Shown: positions 7,670 through 15,957 of the stretch, piece after piece | How positions within the stretch are numbered: position 1 is the first letter of the stretch | Layout of the letters: every line of letters begins with the position of its first letter | Assembly (NCBI GenBank): GCA_041685835.1 | Contig: JAWLEX010000004.1 | Coordinates: forward strand, 1 to 57,149 | Direction: 5' to 3' | Origin: JAIPEI01 sp041685835 | GTDB lineage: Bacteria > Desulfobacterota > DSM-4660 > Desulfatiglandales > HGW-15 | DNA length: 57,149 nt | Position numbers and translations under genes: made by a program | The notes under the pieces: generated by a model | Seen by the model: the letters and a program-made list of their open reading frames with translations, nothing else | Told to the model about the DNA's origin: nothing | Database searches by the model: none

Positions 7670-8263
7670 TCACTTCTGGCTCAGGTATCCGTTGTAATAA
7701 CGGATTACGCGACGGACAAAGATCCGGGTTTCCTGATAGGGAGGGATCCCATTGTTTCTCACTACCGCCTCGGGGCCGGCGTTATAGGCCGCGACCGCCA
7801 GTTCCATGTTGTGGCCGAAGCGGTCAAGGAGTCCGCTGAGATACTTCGTCCCCCCGAAGATGTTCTCAGTGGGGTCGAACGGGTCATTTACCCGCATCAA
7901 ATCGGCTGTGGCCGGCATGAGTTGCATGAGGCCCTGGGCGCCCTTGTGGGAAACCGCGCGGTGATTAAAGGCTGATTCGGCCTTGATCACGGCCTTGATC
8001 AGGGATGAATCCACATTGAACATGTTCGATGCCTGTTCGATGATCGAACTGTACTTATCAATGTACTCAATGGCCTTCTCCTCCCGCGACTTGATGAAGA
8101 GACGGTACCGGGAGTCGTTCTTGATGTTCGTATAGCGCCACACCCCGTTCTCATCCTGGAAACGGTATATGTCGGCAACGGCCGGATGGACACCCCATAA
8201 AAAGGCCGATAACATGAACAGCGCAAGAAGTCCGGTTGACCTTATTGTGCCTCCCATAATCAC
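7670..8263 (-). CDS. Lytic transglycosylase (SLT domain) with N-terminal DUF4124
   Basis: The 197-residue product begins with a signal peptide (about 1-30, ending near HPAVAD) and a short DUF4124-like segment (IYRFQDENGVWRYTN). The SLT domain follows: catalytic Glu in IKAVIKAESAFNHRAVSHKGAQG, then the typical GLMQLMPATA and AAYNAGPEAV motifs. Such enzymes cleave the MurNAc-GlcNAc bond of peptidoglycan in the periplasm, releasing anhydro ends. The start is GTG 8263, which overlaps the stop of the aldolase gene by four bases (GTGA), so the two are translationally coupled; ATG 8257 is an alternative. Confidence 0.9.
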   Translation of the reverse strand: MIMGGTIRSTGLLALFMLSAFLWGVHPAVADIYRFQDENGVWRYTNIKNDSRYRLFIKSREEKAIEYIDKYSSIIEQASNMFNVDSSLIKAVIKAESAFNHRAVSHKGAQGLMQLMPATADLMRVNDPFDPTENIFGGTKYLSGLLDRFGHNMELAVAAYNAGPEAVVRNNGIPPYQETRIFVRRVIRYYNGYLSQK

Positions 8264-8901
8264 CCCATCTTTTTCCAGTCAGCGAGAAACTTTTCCAGCC
8301 CGATGGAGGTCATCGGGTGCTTGATGAGCTGCTCCATCACCTTGTAGGGAATAGTGGCGATGTCCGCACCCATCAGTGCGGCGTCAAGCACGTGCAGGGG
8401 GTTCCGCACGCTGGCCACTATGATCTCCGTGTCATAGGCGTAGTTCTCATAGATGGAGGCGATCTGCTCCACCAGCTCCATGCCGACCTGGCTCAGGTCA
8501 TCCAGACGGCCTACAAAAGGGCTGATGTAGGAAGCGCCCGCCTTGGCCGCCATAAGGGCCTGAATCGGAGAAAAACAGAGGGTCACGTTCGTCTGAATAC
8601 CTTCCTCTGACAGGACTTTCACCGCCTTCAGCCCATCGGCTATCAGGGGGATCTTCACCACTATGTTGTCTGCGATGGTACTGAGTTCTCTAGCCTCCTC
8701 AAGCATACCCTGTGTATCTGTGCTCACCACCTCGGCGCTTACGGGGCCGTCCACCATGTCGCAGATCTCCTTGATGAGCTCCTGAAAATCACGCCCCTCC
8801 CTGGCCACCAGGCTTGGGTTGGTGGTCACCCCGTCGAGCAGCCCCAGGTCGTTGGCTTTCTTGATCTCGTCGATGTTCGCCGTGTCGATGAAAAATTTCA
8901 T
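8260..8901 (-). CDS. Transaldolase / fructose-6-phosphate aldolase-type enzyme
   Basis: At 213 residues the protein matches the short TalC/FSA subfamily, not the long transaldolases. It begins MKFFIDTANIDEIKKA and has DGVTTNPSLVA, the Schiff-base lysine in IADNIVVKIPL, and the later SPFVGRLDD motif. It either transfers dihydroxyacetone units between sugar phosphates or reversibly cleaves fructose 6-phosphate; members with Phe/Tyr differences split these roles and the sequence alone does not settle it. It leads a two-gene unit with the lytic transglycosylase. Confidence 0.88.
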   Translation of the reverse strand: MKFFIDTANIDEIKKANDLGLLDGVTTNPSLVAREGRDFQELIKEICDMVDGPVSAEVVSTDTQGMLEEARELSTIADNIVVKIPLIADGLKAVKVLSEEGIQTNVTLCFSPIQALMAAKAGASYISPFVGRLDDLSQVGMELVEQIASIYENYAYDTEIIVASVRNPLHVLDAALMGADIATIPYKVMEQLIKHPMTSIGLEKFLADWKKMG

Positions 8902-8929
8902 AGCCGCACCCTTTCTCCTTACATTATCA

Positions 8930-8958
8930 TTATTACCATTTCATGTCTTCTTTGACAA
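8930..8958 (-). promoter_or_regulatory. Promoter for the aldolase/transglycosylase unit
   Basis: On the minus strand TTGTCA (8953-8958) and TAATAA (8930-8935) are 17 bases apart, 29 bases upstream of the aldolase start at 8901. AAGGAG and AAGGG precede the ATG. Confidence 0.45.
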
Positions 8959-9010
8959 TTCAATAAGTCCCGGCCGTTAAAAAAACCATTCCGCCTTCCT
9001 GCGTTCCGTA

Positions 9011-9271
9011 TCAGGACTTGTCCCTGTCCTTTCCCTTGTACTCATTCGCACAGGCGTCGCTGCAGAAATAGAGATCCTCTCCATGAAAACGCCGCCTCAC
9101 TGCATCACTCCTGGGCACGTAAGTCCCACAGTTGGGGTCCTGCACCATTTCATCGATCACCTCTCCCTTCCCGTCCCGAACTTCAGGGCCGCGAGGCCCT
9201 TTCAGCCACGTCACACCGCGGACCAGACGGTACAGAAGATAAATCAGAAAGGCAATGATCAGGATCCGCAT
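9011..9271 (-). CDS. Small membrane-anchored protein of the PP0621 family
   Basis: The 86-residue product has one N-terminal membrane helix (RILIIAFLIYLLYRLV) and a C-terminal cysteine-containing metal-binding region: DPNCGTYVPRSDAV, then FCSDACANEY, which resembles a TRASH/YHS-like zinc or copper site. The family is widespread in proteobacteria next to folK or ampD-type genes; its function is unknown to me. Its start overlaps the end of folK by 13 bases, so the two are cotranscribed. Confidence 0.8.
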   Translation of the reverse strand: MRILIIAFLIYLLYRLVRGVTWLKGPRGPEVRDGKGEVIDEMVQDPNCGTYVPRSDAVRRRFHGEDLYFCSDACANEYKGKDRDKS

Positions 9272-9771
9272 ATCAACCCCGCTTTCAAAGGGATGAGGTC
9301 CTGGCCTTCAGCATCCAGGCCTTCCAGGAGCTCCCCGATTGCACGGCCCAGGACCGGGTGTATCAGTACCGGGTCCAGGTCTTTTAATGGAACCAGCACA
9401 AACCGCCGCAGGTGCAGCCTGGGATGTGGGACTGTAAGGTCCTCCTCGCATATGTGCCCGGTCCCGTAAAGAAGGAGGTCGAGATCGATAATCCTGGCCT
9501 CCCAGCGCTGTTTTCGAACCCGGCCCATGTCCGCTTCGATTCCAAGAATGGCTTGAAGCAACTCCCCGGCGGTCAGCCGTGTTTCCAGCCGAGCCACCCC
9601 GTTCACGAACCAACCCTGATCAACGACCCCGACCGGCCGGCTCAGGTACCAGGGGGACAGGGCCGTAACACGGCTTTCAGGAAGTCCTCCCAGGCGGTGA
9701 ACAGCATCCTGACAGTGGACCTGCGGCTCGCCCAGGTTGGAACCTATGCCGATGTAGGACCTCGTGGTCAT
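9259..9771 (-). CDS. folK: 2-amino-4-hydroxy-6-hydroxymethyldihydropteridine pyrophosphokinase
   Basis: The 170-residue enzyme transfers pyrophosphate from ATP to 6-hydroxymethyl-dihydropterin in folate synthesis. Family motifs are clear: IGIGSNLGEP at the N-terminus, the catalytic block RWEARIIDLDLLLYG, and VPHPRLHLRRFVLVPL. The C-terminal extension beyond DLDPVLIHPVLG is about 30 residues long. It is followed by the small PP0621-type gene with a 13-base overlap and preceded by repeat family B, which separates it from dapL. Confidence 0.95.
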   Translation of the reverse strand: MTTRSYIGIGSNLGEPQVHCQDAVHRLGGLPESRVTALSPWYLSRPVGVVDQGWFVNGVARLETRLTAGELLQAILGIEADMGRVRKQRWEARIIDLDLLLYGTGHICEEDLTVPHPRLHLRRFVLVPLKDLDPVLIHPVLGRAIGELLEGLDAEGQDLIPLKAGLICGS

Positions 9772-9788
9772 TCGCGAGCCTCTGCCTG

Positions 9789-9975
9789 CTTAGGAGGCTA
9801 GCAGAAATAAATTGGACAAAATTGCGCTCAGATTTGGGTCATATTTGGCTGCGGCGATTGAGCAAAACCGCAGGCGTAGCTGGACTACGTCGAGGATTTT
9901 GCGATTGAGCCGCAGCCGAAGATGGCCTGAAGATGAGATGCAAGATGTTCAAGTTATTTTTGCTAGCCTCCTTAG
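9789..9975 (+). repeat. Dispersed palindromic repeat family B, copy 1
   Basis: This 187-base imperfect palindrome begins CTTAGGAGGCTAGC and ends GCTAGCCTCCTTAG. The arms pair along most of their length: for example GGCTGCGGC on both sides, and the apex CGTAG-CTGGA-CTACG. A second copy at 50686-50872 in the opposite orientation appears identical base for base. It lies between dapL and folK, and its right end contains the dapL stop codon. It encodes no credible protein and looks like a non-autonomous (MITE-like) element. Confidence 0.9.
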
Positions 9976-11135
9976 AGGGAAACCGCCTTGATGCGATCCA
10001 CCGCTTCCTCCATGCGGTCGCGCGTCTGGGTAAGCGCGATTCGGAAATACCCTTCCCCGGGCTCCCCGAAACCGTTACCCGGTGTGACCACCACGCCGCT
10101 CTCCAGGAACCTGGCAGTGATGCCCGCCGAGGTCCAGCCTTCAGGCACACGCACCCAGAGGTAGAATGTCGCCCTGCAAGGCTCGACATGAAACCCGGCC
10201 TCCCTCAGGCCTGCGACCATGACGTCCCGCCTTTCGGCGTAGACCCGCATCATATCCTCCACGCAGGTCTGGTCTCCCCGCAGCGCCTCGATCCCCGCCA
10301 TCTGAACCGCCTGAAAAACGCCGGAATCAACGTTGCTCTTGACGACCCCCAGGCCTTCCACCACCTCCCGGTTCCCGACCGCAAAACCGATGCGCCAGCC
10401 CGTCATGTTGTATGTCTTGGAAAGCGAGTGAAACTCGATCCCAACCTCCCGGGCCCCCTCGGCCTGAAGAAAACTCGGCGGCCGAAAGCCGTCAAATGCC
10501 ATTTCCGTATAGGCGGCGTCGTGGCAGACGATTATGTCGTGCTCCCTTGCATAAGCCGCCACCCTGTCGAAAAAGGGCACCTCGGCCACCGCCGCGGTGG
10601 GATTGTTCGGGTAGTTGATGAAGAGGAGCCGGGCCCTGGCCGCCGTGTCCTCGGGGATTGATTCCAGGTCCGGAAGAAAGCCGTTCTCTTTGAATAGGGG
10701 CATGTAAACCGGCTCTCCCCCTGCAAAAAGGGTGGCCGTGCTGTACACGGGATAGGCAGGCGTGGGCACCAGGGCCACGTCACCCGGGTTCACAAAGGCC
10801 AGGGGCAGGTGGGCCAGTCCCTCCTTGCTGCCGATCAGGGACACCACCTCAGCGGCCGGGTCCAGTGAGACGTTGAAGCGCCTTTCGTACCAATCGGCCA
10901 CGACGTCCTTGAAGGTGTTCATTCCCGAGTAGGAAGGATAGCGGTGGTTTGCCGGGTCCTCGGCCCCTGACTTAAGTGCCTCTATGATATGAGGCGGTGT
11001 CGGGAGATCAGGGTCTCCAACGCCCAGGTCGATGATGTCCACCCCGCGCGCCTTTACTTCCGCCTTTTTCCTGTCGATCTCCTTGAAGAGATAGGGGGGC
11101 AGTTTTTTGAGCCGGTCCGCTTTCTCGAATCGCAT
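9972..11135 (-). CDS. dapL: LL-diaminopimelate aminotransferase
   Basis: The PLP-dependent enzyme converts tetrahydrodipicolinate directly to LL-diaminopimelate with glutamate as amino donor, bypassing succinyl or acetyl intermediates. The start at 11135 (387 residues) is chosen because GAGGAA precedes it and MRFEKADRLKKLPPYLFKEI is the usual N-terminus; the frame extends 28 codons further upstream. Motifs include DLGVGDPDLPTP, INYPNNPTAA, the aspartate in CHDAAYTEMAF and the PLP lysine in HSLSKTYNMTGWRIG. Context with dapB, dapA, dapF and lysA supports DapL over other class I aminotransferases. The stop codon TAA (9974-9972) lies inside the terminal CTTAG of repeat B. Confidence 0.9.
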   Translation of the reverse strand: MRFEKADRLKKLPPYLFKEIDRKKAEVKARGVDIIDLGVGDPDLPTPPHIIEALKSGAEDPANHRYPSYSGMNTFKDVVADWYERRFNVSLDPAAEVVSLIGSKEGLAHLPLAFVNPGDVALVPTPAYPVYSTATLFAGGEPVYMPLFKENGFLPDLESIPEDTAARARLLFINYPNNPTAAVAEVPFFDRVAAYAREHDIIVCHDAAYTEMAFDGFRPPSFLQAEGAREVGIEFHSLSKTYNMTGWRIGFAVGNREVVEGLGVVKSNVDSGVFQAVQMAGIEALRGDQTCVEDMMRVYAERRDVMVAGLREAGFHVEPCRATFYLWVRVPEGWTSAGITARFLESGVVVTPGNGFGEPGEGYFRIALTQTRDRMEEAVDRIKAVSL

Positions 11136-11195
11136 ATGAATGTTCCTCGTTTCCGATATCTCAACTTTGTAGCTGGAATTACGTCCTGCCGGACT

Positions 11196-11277
11196 CACCA
11201 CGAAGAGCACGAAGTTCACGAAGACGAGCAGACAAAATGAAAATTTCTTCTTCGTGCTCTTCGTGTTCTTCGTGGTG
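11196..11277. repeat. CACGAAG-rich inverted repeat
   Basis: The left arm 11196-11223 and the reverse complement of the right arm 11250-11277 agree at about 25 of 28 positions, each made of a 9-base unit close to CACGAAGAR. The arms enclose 26 bases. It lies between dapB and the dapL start. It is followed by a T run on the plus strand only, which is not the direction of the genes, so it does not look like a terminator for them. Sequences of this kind are, to my recollection, common in deltaproteobacterial intergenic regions. Confidence 0.75.
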
Positions 11278-11305
11278 AAAATATTTTTTTCATTCGCCCC
11301 TTACC

Positions 11306-12109
11306 TTACTTCAGTCCCAGCACATCCTGCATGTCATAGAACCCCACGGGTTGTTCCACAACCCACCTTGCCGCCCGGATCGCACCCCTGGCGAAGTTGT
11401 CCCGGTTGTGAGCCCGGTGGATCAGCTCGAGGCGTTCGCCTATGCCCCCGAACATCACCGTGTGCTCCCCCGTGATATCGCCGGCCCGCCAGGTCTGGAT
11501 CCCTATCTCATCCCGGCCTCGCTCCCCGATAATGCCTTTTCGCTCGTACACCGCCGTCTTGTCCAGTTCGCGGCCGACGGCCTCGGCCAGGAGCCGTGCC
11601 AGGTGCAGGGCGGTTCCGCTCGGCGCGTCCTTCTTGAAGCGGTGATGGGTCTCCAGGATTTCCATGTCATAGTCATCGCCCAGGACACGCGCCATCTCCG
11701 CGGCAATGCGGAACATGAGGTTCATGCCCACGCTCATGTTGGGCGCCATGACACAACGCAGACCTGAGGCCGGCCCTTTGAGTTCGTTCAGGAGTTCGCC
11801 TGTGATCCCGGTGGTCCCTATCACCAGGGACCAGTCCCTGGCGGCCGCCGTCCGCACGTTCGCCAGGGTGGCCTCGGGGGAGGTGAAGTCGATCAGCACG
11901 TCCCCCTGAGGATCAACATCCTCCACTGAGCCTGCAACAGGCACACCAAGAGCGCCCACCCCTACGAGCTCCCCTGCATCCAGACCCACACAGGGATGAT
12001 CGGCATGCTCAAAGGCCCCTGTGAGGGTTATGTCCGGGTTTTCCCGGACCGTGTATATAATGCGGCGGCCCATGCGACCCCCGGCCCCTGCAACAATCAC
12101 TCGTGTCAT
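11306..12109 (-). CDS. dapB: 4-hydroxy-tetrahydrodipicolinate reductase
   Basis: The 267-residue enzyme reduces 4-hydroxy-tetrahydrodipicolinate with NAD(P)H in lysine synthesis. The N-terminal nucleotide-binding motif VAGAGGRMGRRI and the catalytic/substrate motif ETHHRFKKDAPSGTALHLA are both present, with the conserved LIDFTSPEA and MAPNMSVGMNL segments between. Length is normal. It sits between dapA and dapL in the same orientation; a gap of about 146 bases separates it from dapA. Confidence 0.97.
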   Translation of the reverse strand: MTRVIVAGAGGRMGRRIIYTVRENPDITLTGAFEHADHPCVGLDAGELVGVGALGVPVAGSVEDVDPQGDVLIDFTSPEATLANVRTAAARDWSLVIGTTGITGELLNELKGPASGLRCVMAPNMSVGMNLMFRIAAEMARVLGDDYDMEILETHHRFKKDAPSGTALHLARLLAEAVGRELDKTAVYERKGIIGERGRDEIGIQTWRAGDITGEHTVMFGGIGERLELIHRAHNRDNFARGAIRAARWVVEQPVGFYDMQDVLGLK

Positions 12110-12255
12110 GTTTGTATCTCCGAAAAGGCGCCCTCCATTCTGGAGCGCTTCACAATACTATCCGCCGTTTCCCTGGGGCTCTCGGCGTCTTAGCGGGATA
12201 TAGTGTTTTTATTTTCCAGTTTCAGTTGCGGGTATGCCGCACTTAGAAATCCCTG

Positions 12256-13128
12256 TCAAAGAATCCCGTATCCCTGGAGATCCTTCTTGAGTCTCTCCAC
12301 ATTGACCGGCGCCATGGGCGAGAGTGGAAGCCGCATTTCCCCGTCGACCTTCCCCATGAGGGCCAGGGCTGTCTTCACGGGTATGGGGTTGGTCTCGTAG
12401 AACATGGCCTTGGAAAGGGGAAAGAGCCTGAAGAAACGCTCGCGGGCCTCGTCCGCACGCCCCTCTTCCCAGGCCCGGATCATTCCGGCGTTGTCGCCGG
12501 GCACCAGGTTGGCCACCACGGAGATAACGCCCTTTCCGCCGATTGAGAGCACCGGCAAGGTAACACTGTCGTCGCCCGAGAGCAGGGTAATGTTTTCCCC
12601 GGCCAGATCGAGGATTTCGGCCATCTGGGGCAGGCTGCCGGAGGCCTCCTTGATCGCCACCACTTCAGGAAGCTCGGCCAGGCGGGCCACGGTCTCAGGG
12701 AGCAGGTTCACACTCGTCCTTCCCGGCACATTGTACAGGACCTGGGGAAAAGGTACCTCCCCGGCAATGGCTGAGAAATGCCGGTAAAGGCCCTCCTGTG
12801 TAGGCTTATTGTAGTAGGGGGTCACCTGGAGAGTGGCGTCCGCGCCGGCCGCCTTGGCATGTGCGGTAAGCTCGATCGCCTCCCGGGTGCTGTTCCCGCC
12901 GGCCCCGGCGATCACAGGCACCCGCTTGTTCACGGCGCCGACAGCGATATCTATGACCCGGGCGTGTTCTTCCATGGACAGCGTTGCGGATTCACCCGTG
13001 GTCCCGCAAGGCACGATGGCACTGGTACGGTTTTCGATCTGCTCCTCAATGAGCATTCGAAAGGCCTCCTCGTCGACCTGTCCACCTTTGAACGGCGTTA
13101 CGATTGCGACAATGGAACCCTTGAACAT
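12256..13128 (-). CDS. dapA: 4-hydroxy-tetrahydrodipicolinate synthase
   Basis: The enzyme condenses pyruvate with aspartate semialdehyde as the first committed lysine step. ATG 13128 (290 residues) is preferred to 13146, because GGGAGGT lies just before it and MFKGSIVAIVTPF is the standard N-terminus. Visible motifs are CGTTGESATL, the Tyr in VTPYYNKPTQEGL and the Schiff-base Lys in VVAIKEASGS. Length is close to the E. coli protein. Confidence 0.97.
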   Translation of the reverse strand: MFKGSIVAIVTPFKGGQVDEEAFRMLIEEQIENRTSAIVPCGTTGESATLSMEEHARVIDIAVGAVNKRVPVIAGAGGNSTREAIELTAHAKAAGADATLQVTPYYNKPTQEGLYRHFSAIAGEVPFPQVLYNVPGRTSVNLLPETVARLAELPEVVAIKEASGSLPQMAEILDLAGENITLLSGDDSVTLPVLSIGGKGVISVVANLVPGDNAGMIRAWEEGRADEARERFFRLFPLSKAMFYETNPIPVKTALALMGKVDGEMRLPLSPMAPVNVERLKKDLQGYGIL

Positions 13129-13231
13129 GACTACCTCCCTCTTCATTTAAAAAAAGCGCCTGTGCCGGCTACCTTCACCCGCATTCAGGCATATTGAGAT
13201 CAAAAAGGCGGCAAATACGGATGAATACATC

Positions 13232-14059
13232 CTAAAGGGCCTCAGGATCAAGGCGGGCCCGGTAGACGATGGACGTACTGCCTTCGAGCCGGACCCGCGA
13301 AAAGGTCCCTTCCTCCTCCTTCTTCTCGAAGTGAATGAGGATTTCCTCCCCGCTCCGGGTCTTCACCCGTGCTGGAGACGCCACCAAACCGCGCCGGGCC
13401 GAAACCAGGGCGGCCGCCATGGCACCGGTCCCGCATGCGAGCGTCTCGTCCTCAACACCTCTCTCATACGTTCGAATTTCCAGGGAGTCAGGTCCCGTGA
13501 CACGGATAAAATCGGCGTTGGTGCCGTTGGGCGCGAACAGGGCGTGGTTCCGGATCATTCGACCCAGTTCGACCACAGGGCAGTGGACAAGGTCTTCCAC
13601 GCGCAGGACCACGTGGGGTACGCCCGTGTTTACAAAATCCGCGCTTTTCCAGCCCTCGCCGGCCGGCAGGTCGATGTCCAGGTCGATCTCGGAGGGCTGG
13701 GGCATAAGGACCGTCACAACACGGCCACGGACCTCGGCCCATATAGGACCGGACTGGGTCTCAAAGGTCATCTCCTTCCCGGCGATTCCGTTCAGGTGCG
13801 CGAACCGGGCAACGCAGCGCCCTCCATTCCCGCACATCTCAGCCTCGCCACCATCGGCGTTAAAAAACCGCCAGGAAAAATCGTGCGTCACGGAATTCTG
13901 CACAAAAATGACCCCGTCCGCTCCCACGGACTCCCTCCGGCGGCAGACCTGCTCCACCAGGCGGCCCATGGATTCCTCGGCGATCCGGCCGTCCCGGTTG
14001 TCGATCAGGATGAAATCGTTCCCGCTGCCGTTCATCTTCCAGAATTCCAGTTGGTCCAT
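13232..14059 (-). CDS. dapF: Diaminopimelate epimerase
   Basis: The 275-residue enzyme interconverts LL- and meso-diaminopimelate using two cysteines. Both active-site motifs are present: MCGNGGRC near residue 75 and LACGTGAMA near residue 210. The N-terminus FWKMNGSGNDFILID is typical. The gene lies between lysA and dapA; a family A repeat separates it from lysA, while the gap to dapA is about 100 bases. Confidence 0.97.
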   Translation of the reverse strand: MDQLEFWKMNGSGNDFILIDNRDGRIAEESMGRLVEQVCRRRESVGADGVIFVQNSVTHDFSWRFFNADGGEAEMCGNGGRCVARFAHLNGIAGKEMTFETQSGPIWAEVRGRVVTVLMPQPSEIDLDIDLPAGEGWKSADFVNTGVPHVVLRVEDLVHCPVVELGRMIRNHALFAPNGTNADFIRVTGPDSLEIRTYERGVEDETLACGTGAMAAALVSARRGLVASPARVKTRSGEEILIHFEKKEEEGTFSRVRLEGSTSIVYRARLDPEAL

Positions 14060-14069
14060 AGCCTTCCTC

Positions 14070-14169
14070 TAGTTTCCATCCAGAAATGGTCTTTTTTGCC
14101 AATCTCGGCGTCAATATTTCTGAATTGGAAACTTGCCAGTGCCCAAAAAGCGTTTCTGGATGGGCACTA
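14070..14169 (-). repeat. Dispersed palindromic repeat family A, copy 2 (central hairpin deleted)
   Basis: Compared with the 177-base copy at 28245-28421 this copy keeps both ends (AGTTTCCATCCAGAAATGG and the GGGCACTA end) but lacks a block of about 77 bases covering the central hairpin. It is flanked by CTCTA on both sides (14067-14071 and 14170-14174), which may be a target-site duplication. It lies in the 140-base gap between lysA and dapF. Confidence 0.85.
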
Positions 14170-14199
14170 CTCTAACCTTTGGCGGCGCCCGTTTCCGGC

Positions 14200-15456
14200 T
14201 CACGAAAGCAGATCGGGAATCCGTTCACCGCGAATGAGGTCCTTGTAGCTCTCGCGCTCCCGAATAATCTCGAAGCGGTCGTTCCTTACCATCACCTCGG
14301 CGGCCCTGGGGCGTGAGTTATAGGAGGACGACATGCTGAATCCATACGCCCCCGCGCTCATGACAGCCATGAGGTCCCCGGGCTCATAGGGCTCGAGGTC
14401 ACGGTCCTTGGCCAGAAAATCACCGGACTCACAGATCGGTCCCACCACGTCCGCCTTCACCCGTTGACCTTCACACTGGAGAACGGGCTGGATTCTGTGA
14501 AAGGAGCCGTAAAGGCTGGGCCGGATCAAGTCGTTCATGGCCGCGTCCACAACAATGAACGTCTTGGCTTCCGTGGCTTTCGTATAAAGGACCCTGGTCA
14601 CGAGAATTCCCGCATTGCCCGTGATGACCCGGCCGGGCTCCAGCAGGAGGAGCATGTCGTCCGTATCCAGCTCCTTCTTGATGGCGCCGGCGTACTCCTT
14701 CGGAGCCGGCGGCGTCTCCCGGTCGTAAGTTATGCCAAGACCTCCGCCCAGGTCCAGGTAGCGGATCCGGATCCCCTCTCCGGCAAGACGCCCGATGAGG
14801 TCCTTAAGCCTTCCGAGCGCCTCGACGAAAGGGCTGATCCGGGTGAGCTGGCTCCCTATATGGCACGAGACCCCGCACACGTCCAAGTGGTGCATGCCGG
14901 CCGCCCGGATGTACTCCTCGAACGCCTGGTCCATGGGAATGCCGAACTTGTTCTCCCGCATGCCCGTGGATATGTACGGGTGGGTCTTGGGATCGATATC
15001 AGGATTCACGCGTATGGCGATCGGAGCCCGGGCACCCGCGGCCCCCGCCACCTCATTCAGCCTCGCGATCTCCTGCGGGGACTCGGCCGCAAAGAGCAGG
15101 ATACCCGACCGGATGGCGTAGGACATTTCCTCCGGGGTCTTTCCCACACCCGAGTATACAATCCTTTTCGGATCCACACCCGCAGCCAGGGCGCGGTAGA
15201 GCTCGCCTCCGCTCACTATGTCCGCCCCGCCCCCCTCGTTGGAGAAGAGCCGCAGCACGGCCTGGCTCGAGTTTGACTTCATGGAAAAGCAGACCAAATG
15301 GGGAATGCCCTCGAACGCCCCGTCAAAAGCCCGGAAATGCTGCAGCAGGGTGGCGTGGGAGTAGAGGTAAAAGGGGGTGCCCGCCCCCTGTTCTATACGG
15401 GAGACAGGGACCTCCTCGGCATGAAGTTCACCGTTACGGTACTGGAAGTGGTGCAT
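14200..15456 (-). CDS. lysA: Diaminopimelate decarboxylase
   Basis: The 418-residue PLP enzyme decarboxylates meso-diaminopimelate to L-lysine. The PLP lysine is in VCFSMKSNSSQAVL. The glycine-rich phosphate loop is LDLGGGLGITY, and the second active-site motif from the partner subunit is CESGDFLAKDR. The C-terminus has the expected GAYGFSMSSSYNSRPR. It begins 48 bases after the end of the small lipoprotein gene, continuing the arg-to-lys unit. Confidence 0.96.
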   Translation of the reverse strand: MHHFQYRNGELHAEEVPVSRIEQGAGTPFYLYSHATLLQHFRAFDGAFEGIPHLVCFSMKSNSSQAVLRLFSNEGGGADIVSGGELYRALAAGVDPKRIVYSGVGKTPEEMSYAIRSGILLFAAESPQEIARLNEVAGAAGARAPIAIRVNPDIDPKTHPYISTGMRENKFGIPMDQAFEEYIRAAGMHHLDVCGVSCHIGSQLTRISPFVEALGRLKDLIGRLAGEGIRIRYLDLGGGLGITYDRETPPAPKEYAGAIKKELDTDDMLLLLEPGRVITGNAGILVTRVLYTKATEAKTFIVVDAAMNDLIRPSLYGSFHRIQPVLQCEGQRVKADVVGPICESGDFLAKDRDLEPYEPGDLMAVMSAGAYGFSMSSSYNSRPRAAEVMVRNDRFEIIRERESYKDLIRGERIPDLLS

Positions 15457-15504
15457 GGGTTAAGGGCTCCCCGACACAGGCCTCCTGAAAGGCCCTTCAA
15501 TCGT

Positions 15505-15957
15505 TCACGATTCCAAGCGGTCCACGCGCACCCTTTCTGACGCGGGTCCACGAGCCCCTTCCGGCCCGATCAAGTGCACCTTGAAGTAGTACAAAGCGTC
15601 CTTCCGCTTGCCGGGAATCTTGCAGTAGAACCCTTCCTCGGTGATCGTCTCGACTCCGAACTCGTGATACCCCTCGTATCTCACCGGGCAGCCTTCACAT
15701 GGAGGTTCGGCCGGGTCGTAGGCCGCATAGTAGACCCGGGCCCCCTGCATTCGTTCCACAGCCTCTTGGCCGCCGGAAATCCCGGCAAGATCGCCCCAGA
15801 GCACGATGAACCCACCGTCCCAGGCCCCGGAAAGCTCCCGAACCTCCGCTGAAAAGCCCTTTCCAGGGACTGAAGGATCCCCCTTCTTTCCGCAGCCCCC
15901 GGCAGCGACCAGTACCGCCAACAGGCACAAAAGGACCTGCCATCGGATCGGTTTCAC
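15505..15957 (-). CDS. Small lipoprotein, LptM-like N-terminus
   Basis: The 150-residue product starts at GTG 15957 and overlaps the argH stop by four bases (GTGA), so it is coupled to argH. A 29-codon longer reading frame exists but runs into argH and has no reason to be used. The signal peptide (KPIRWQVLLCLLAVLVAAG) ends in the lipobox AAGGC, followed by GKKGDP, as in the LptM/YifL family. The mature part looks like a fibronectin type III-like beta domain. In other bacteria an LptM-type gene often sits between argH or cyaY-type genes and lysA or dapF, as here. It is probably anchored in the outer membrane. Confidence 0.8.
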   Translation of the reverse strand: MKPIRWQVLLCLLAVLVAAGGCGKKGDPSVPGKGFSAEVRELSGAWDGGFIVLWGDLAGISGGQEAVERMQGARVYYAAYDPAEPPCEGCPVRYEGYHEFGVETITEEGFYCKIPGKRKDALYYFKVHLIGPEGARGPASERVRVDRLES

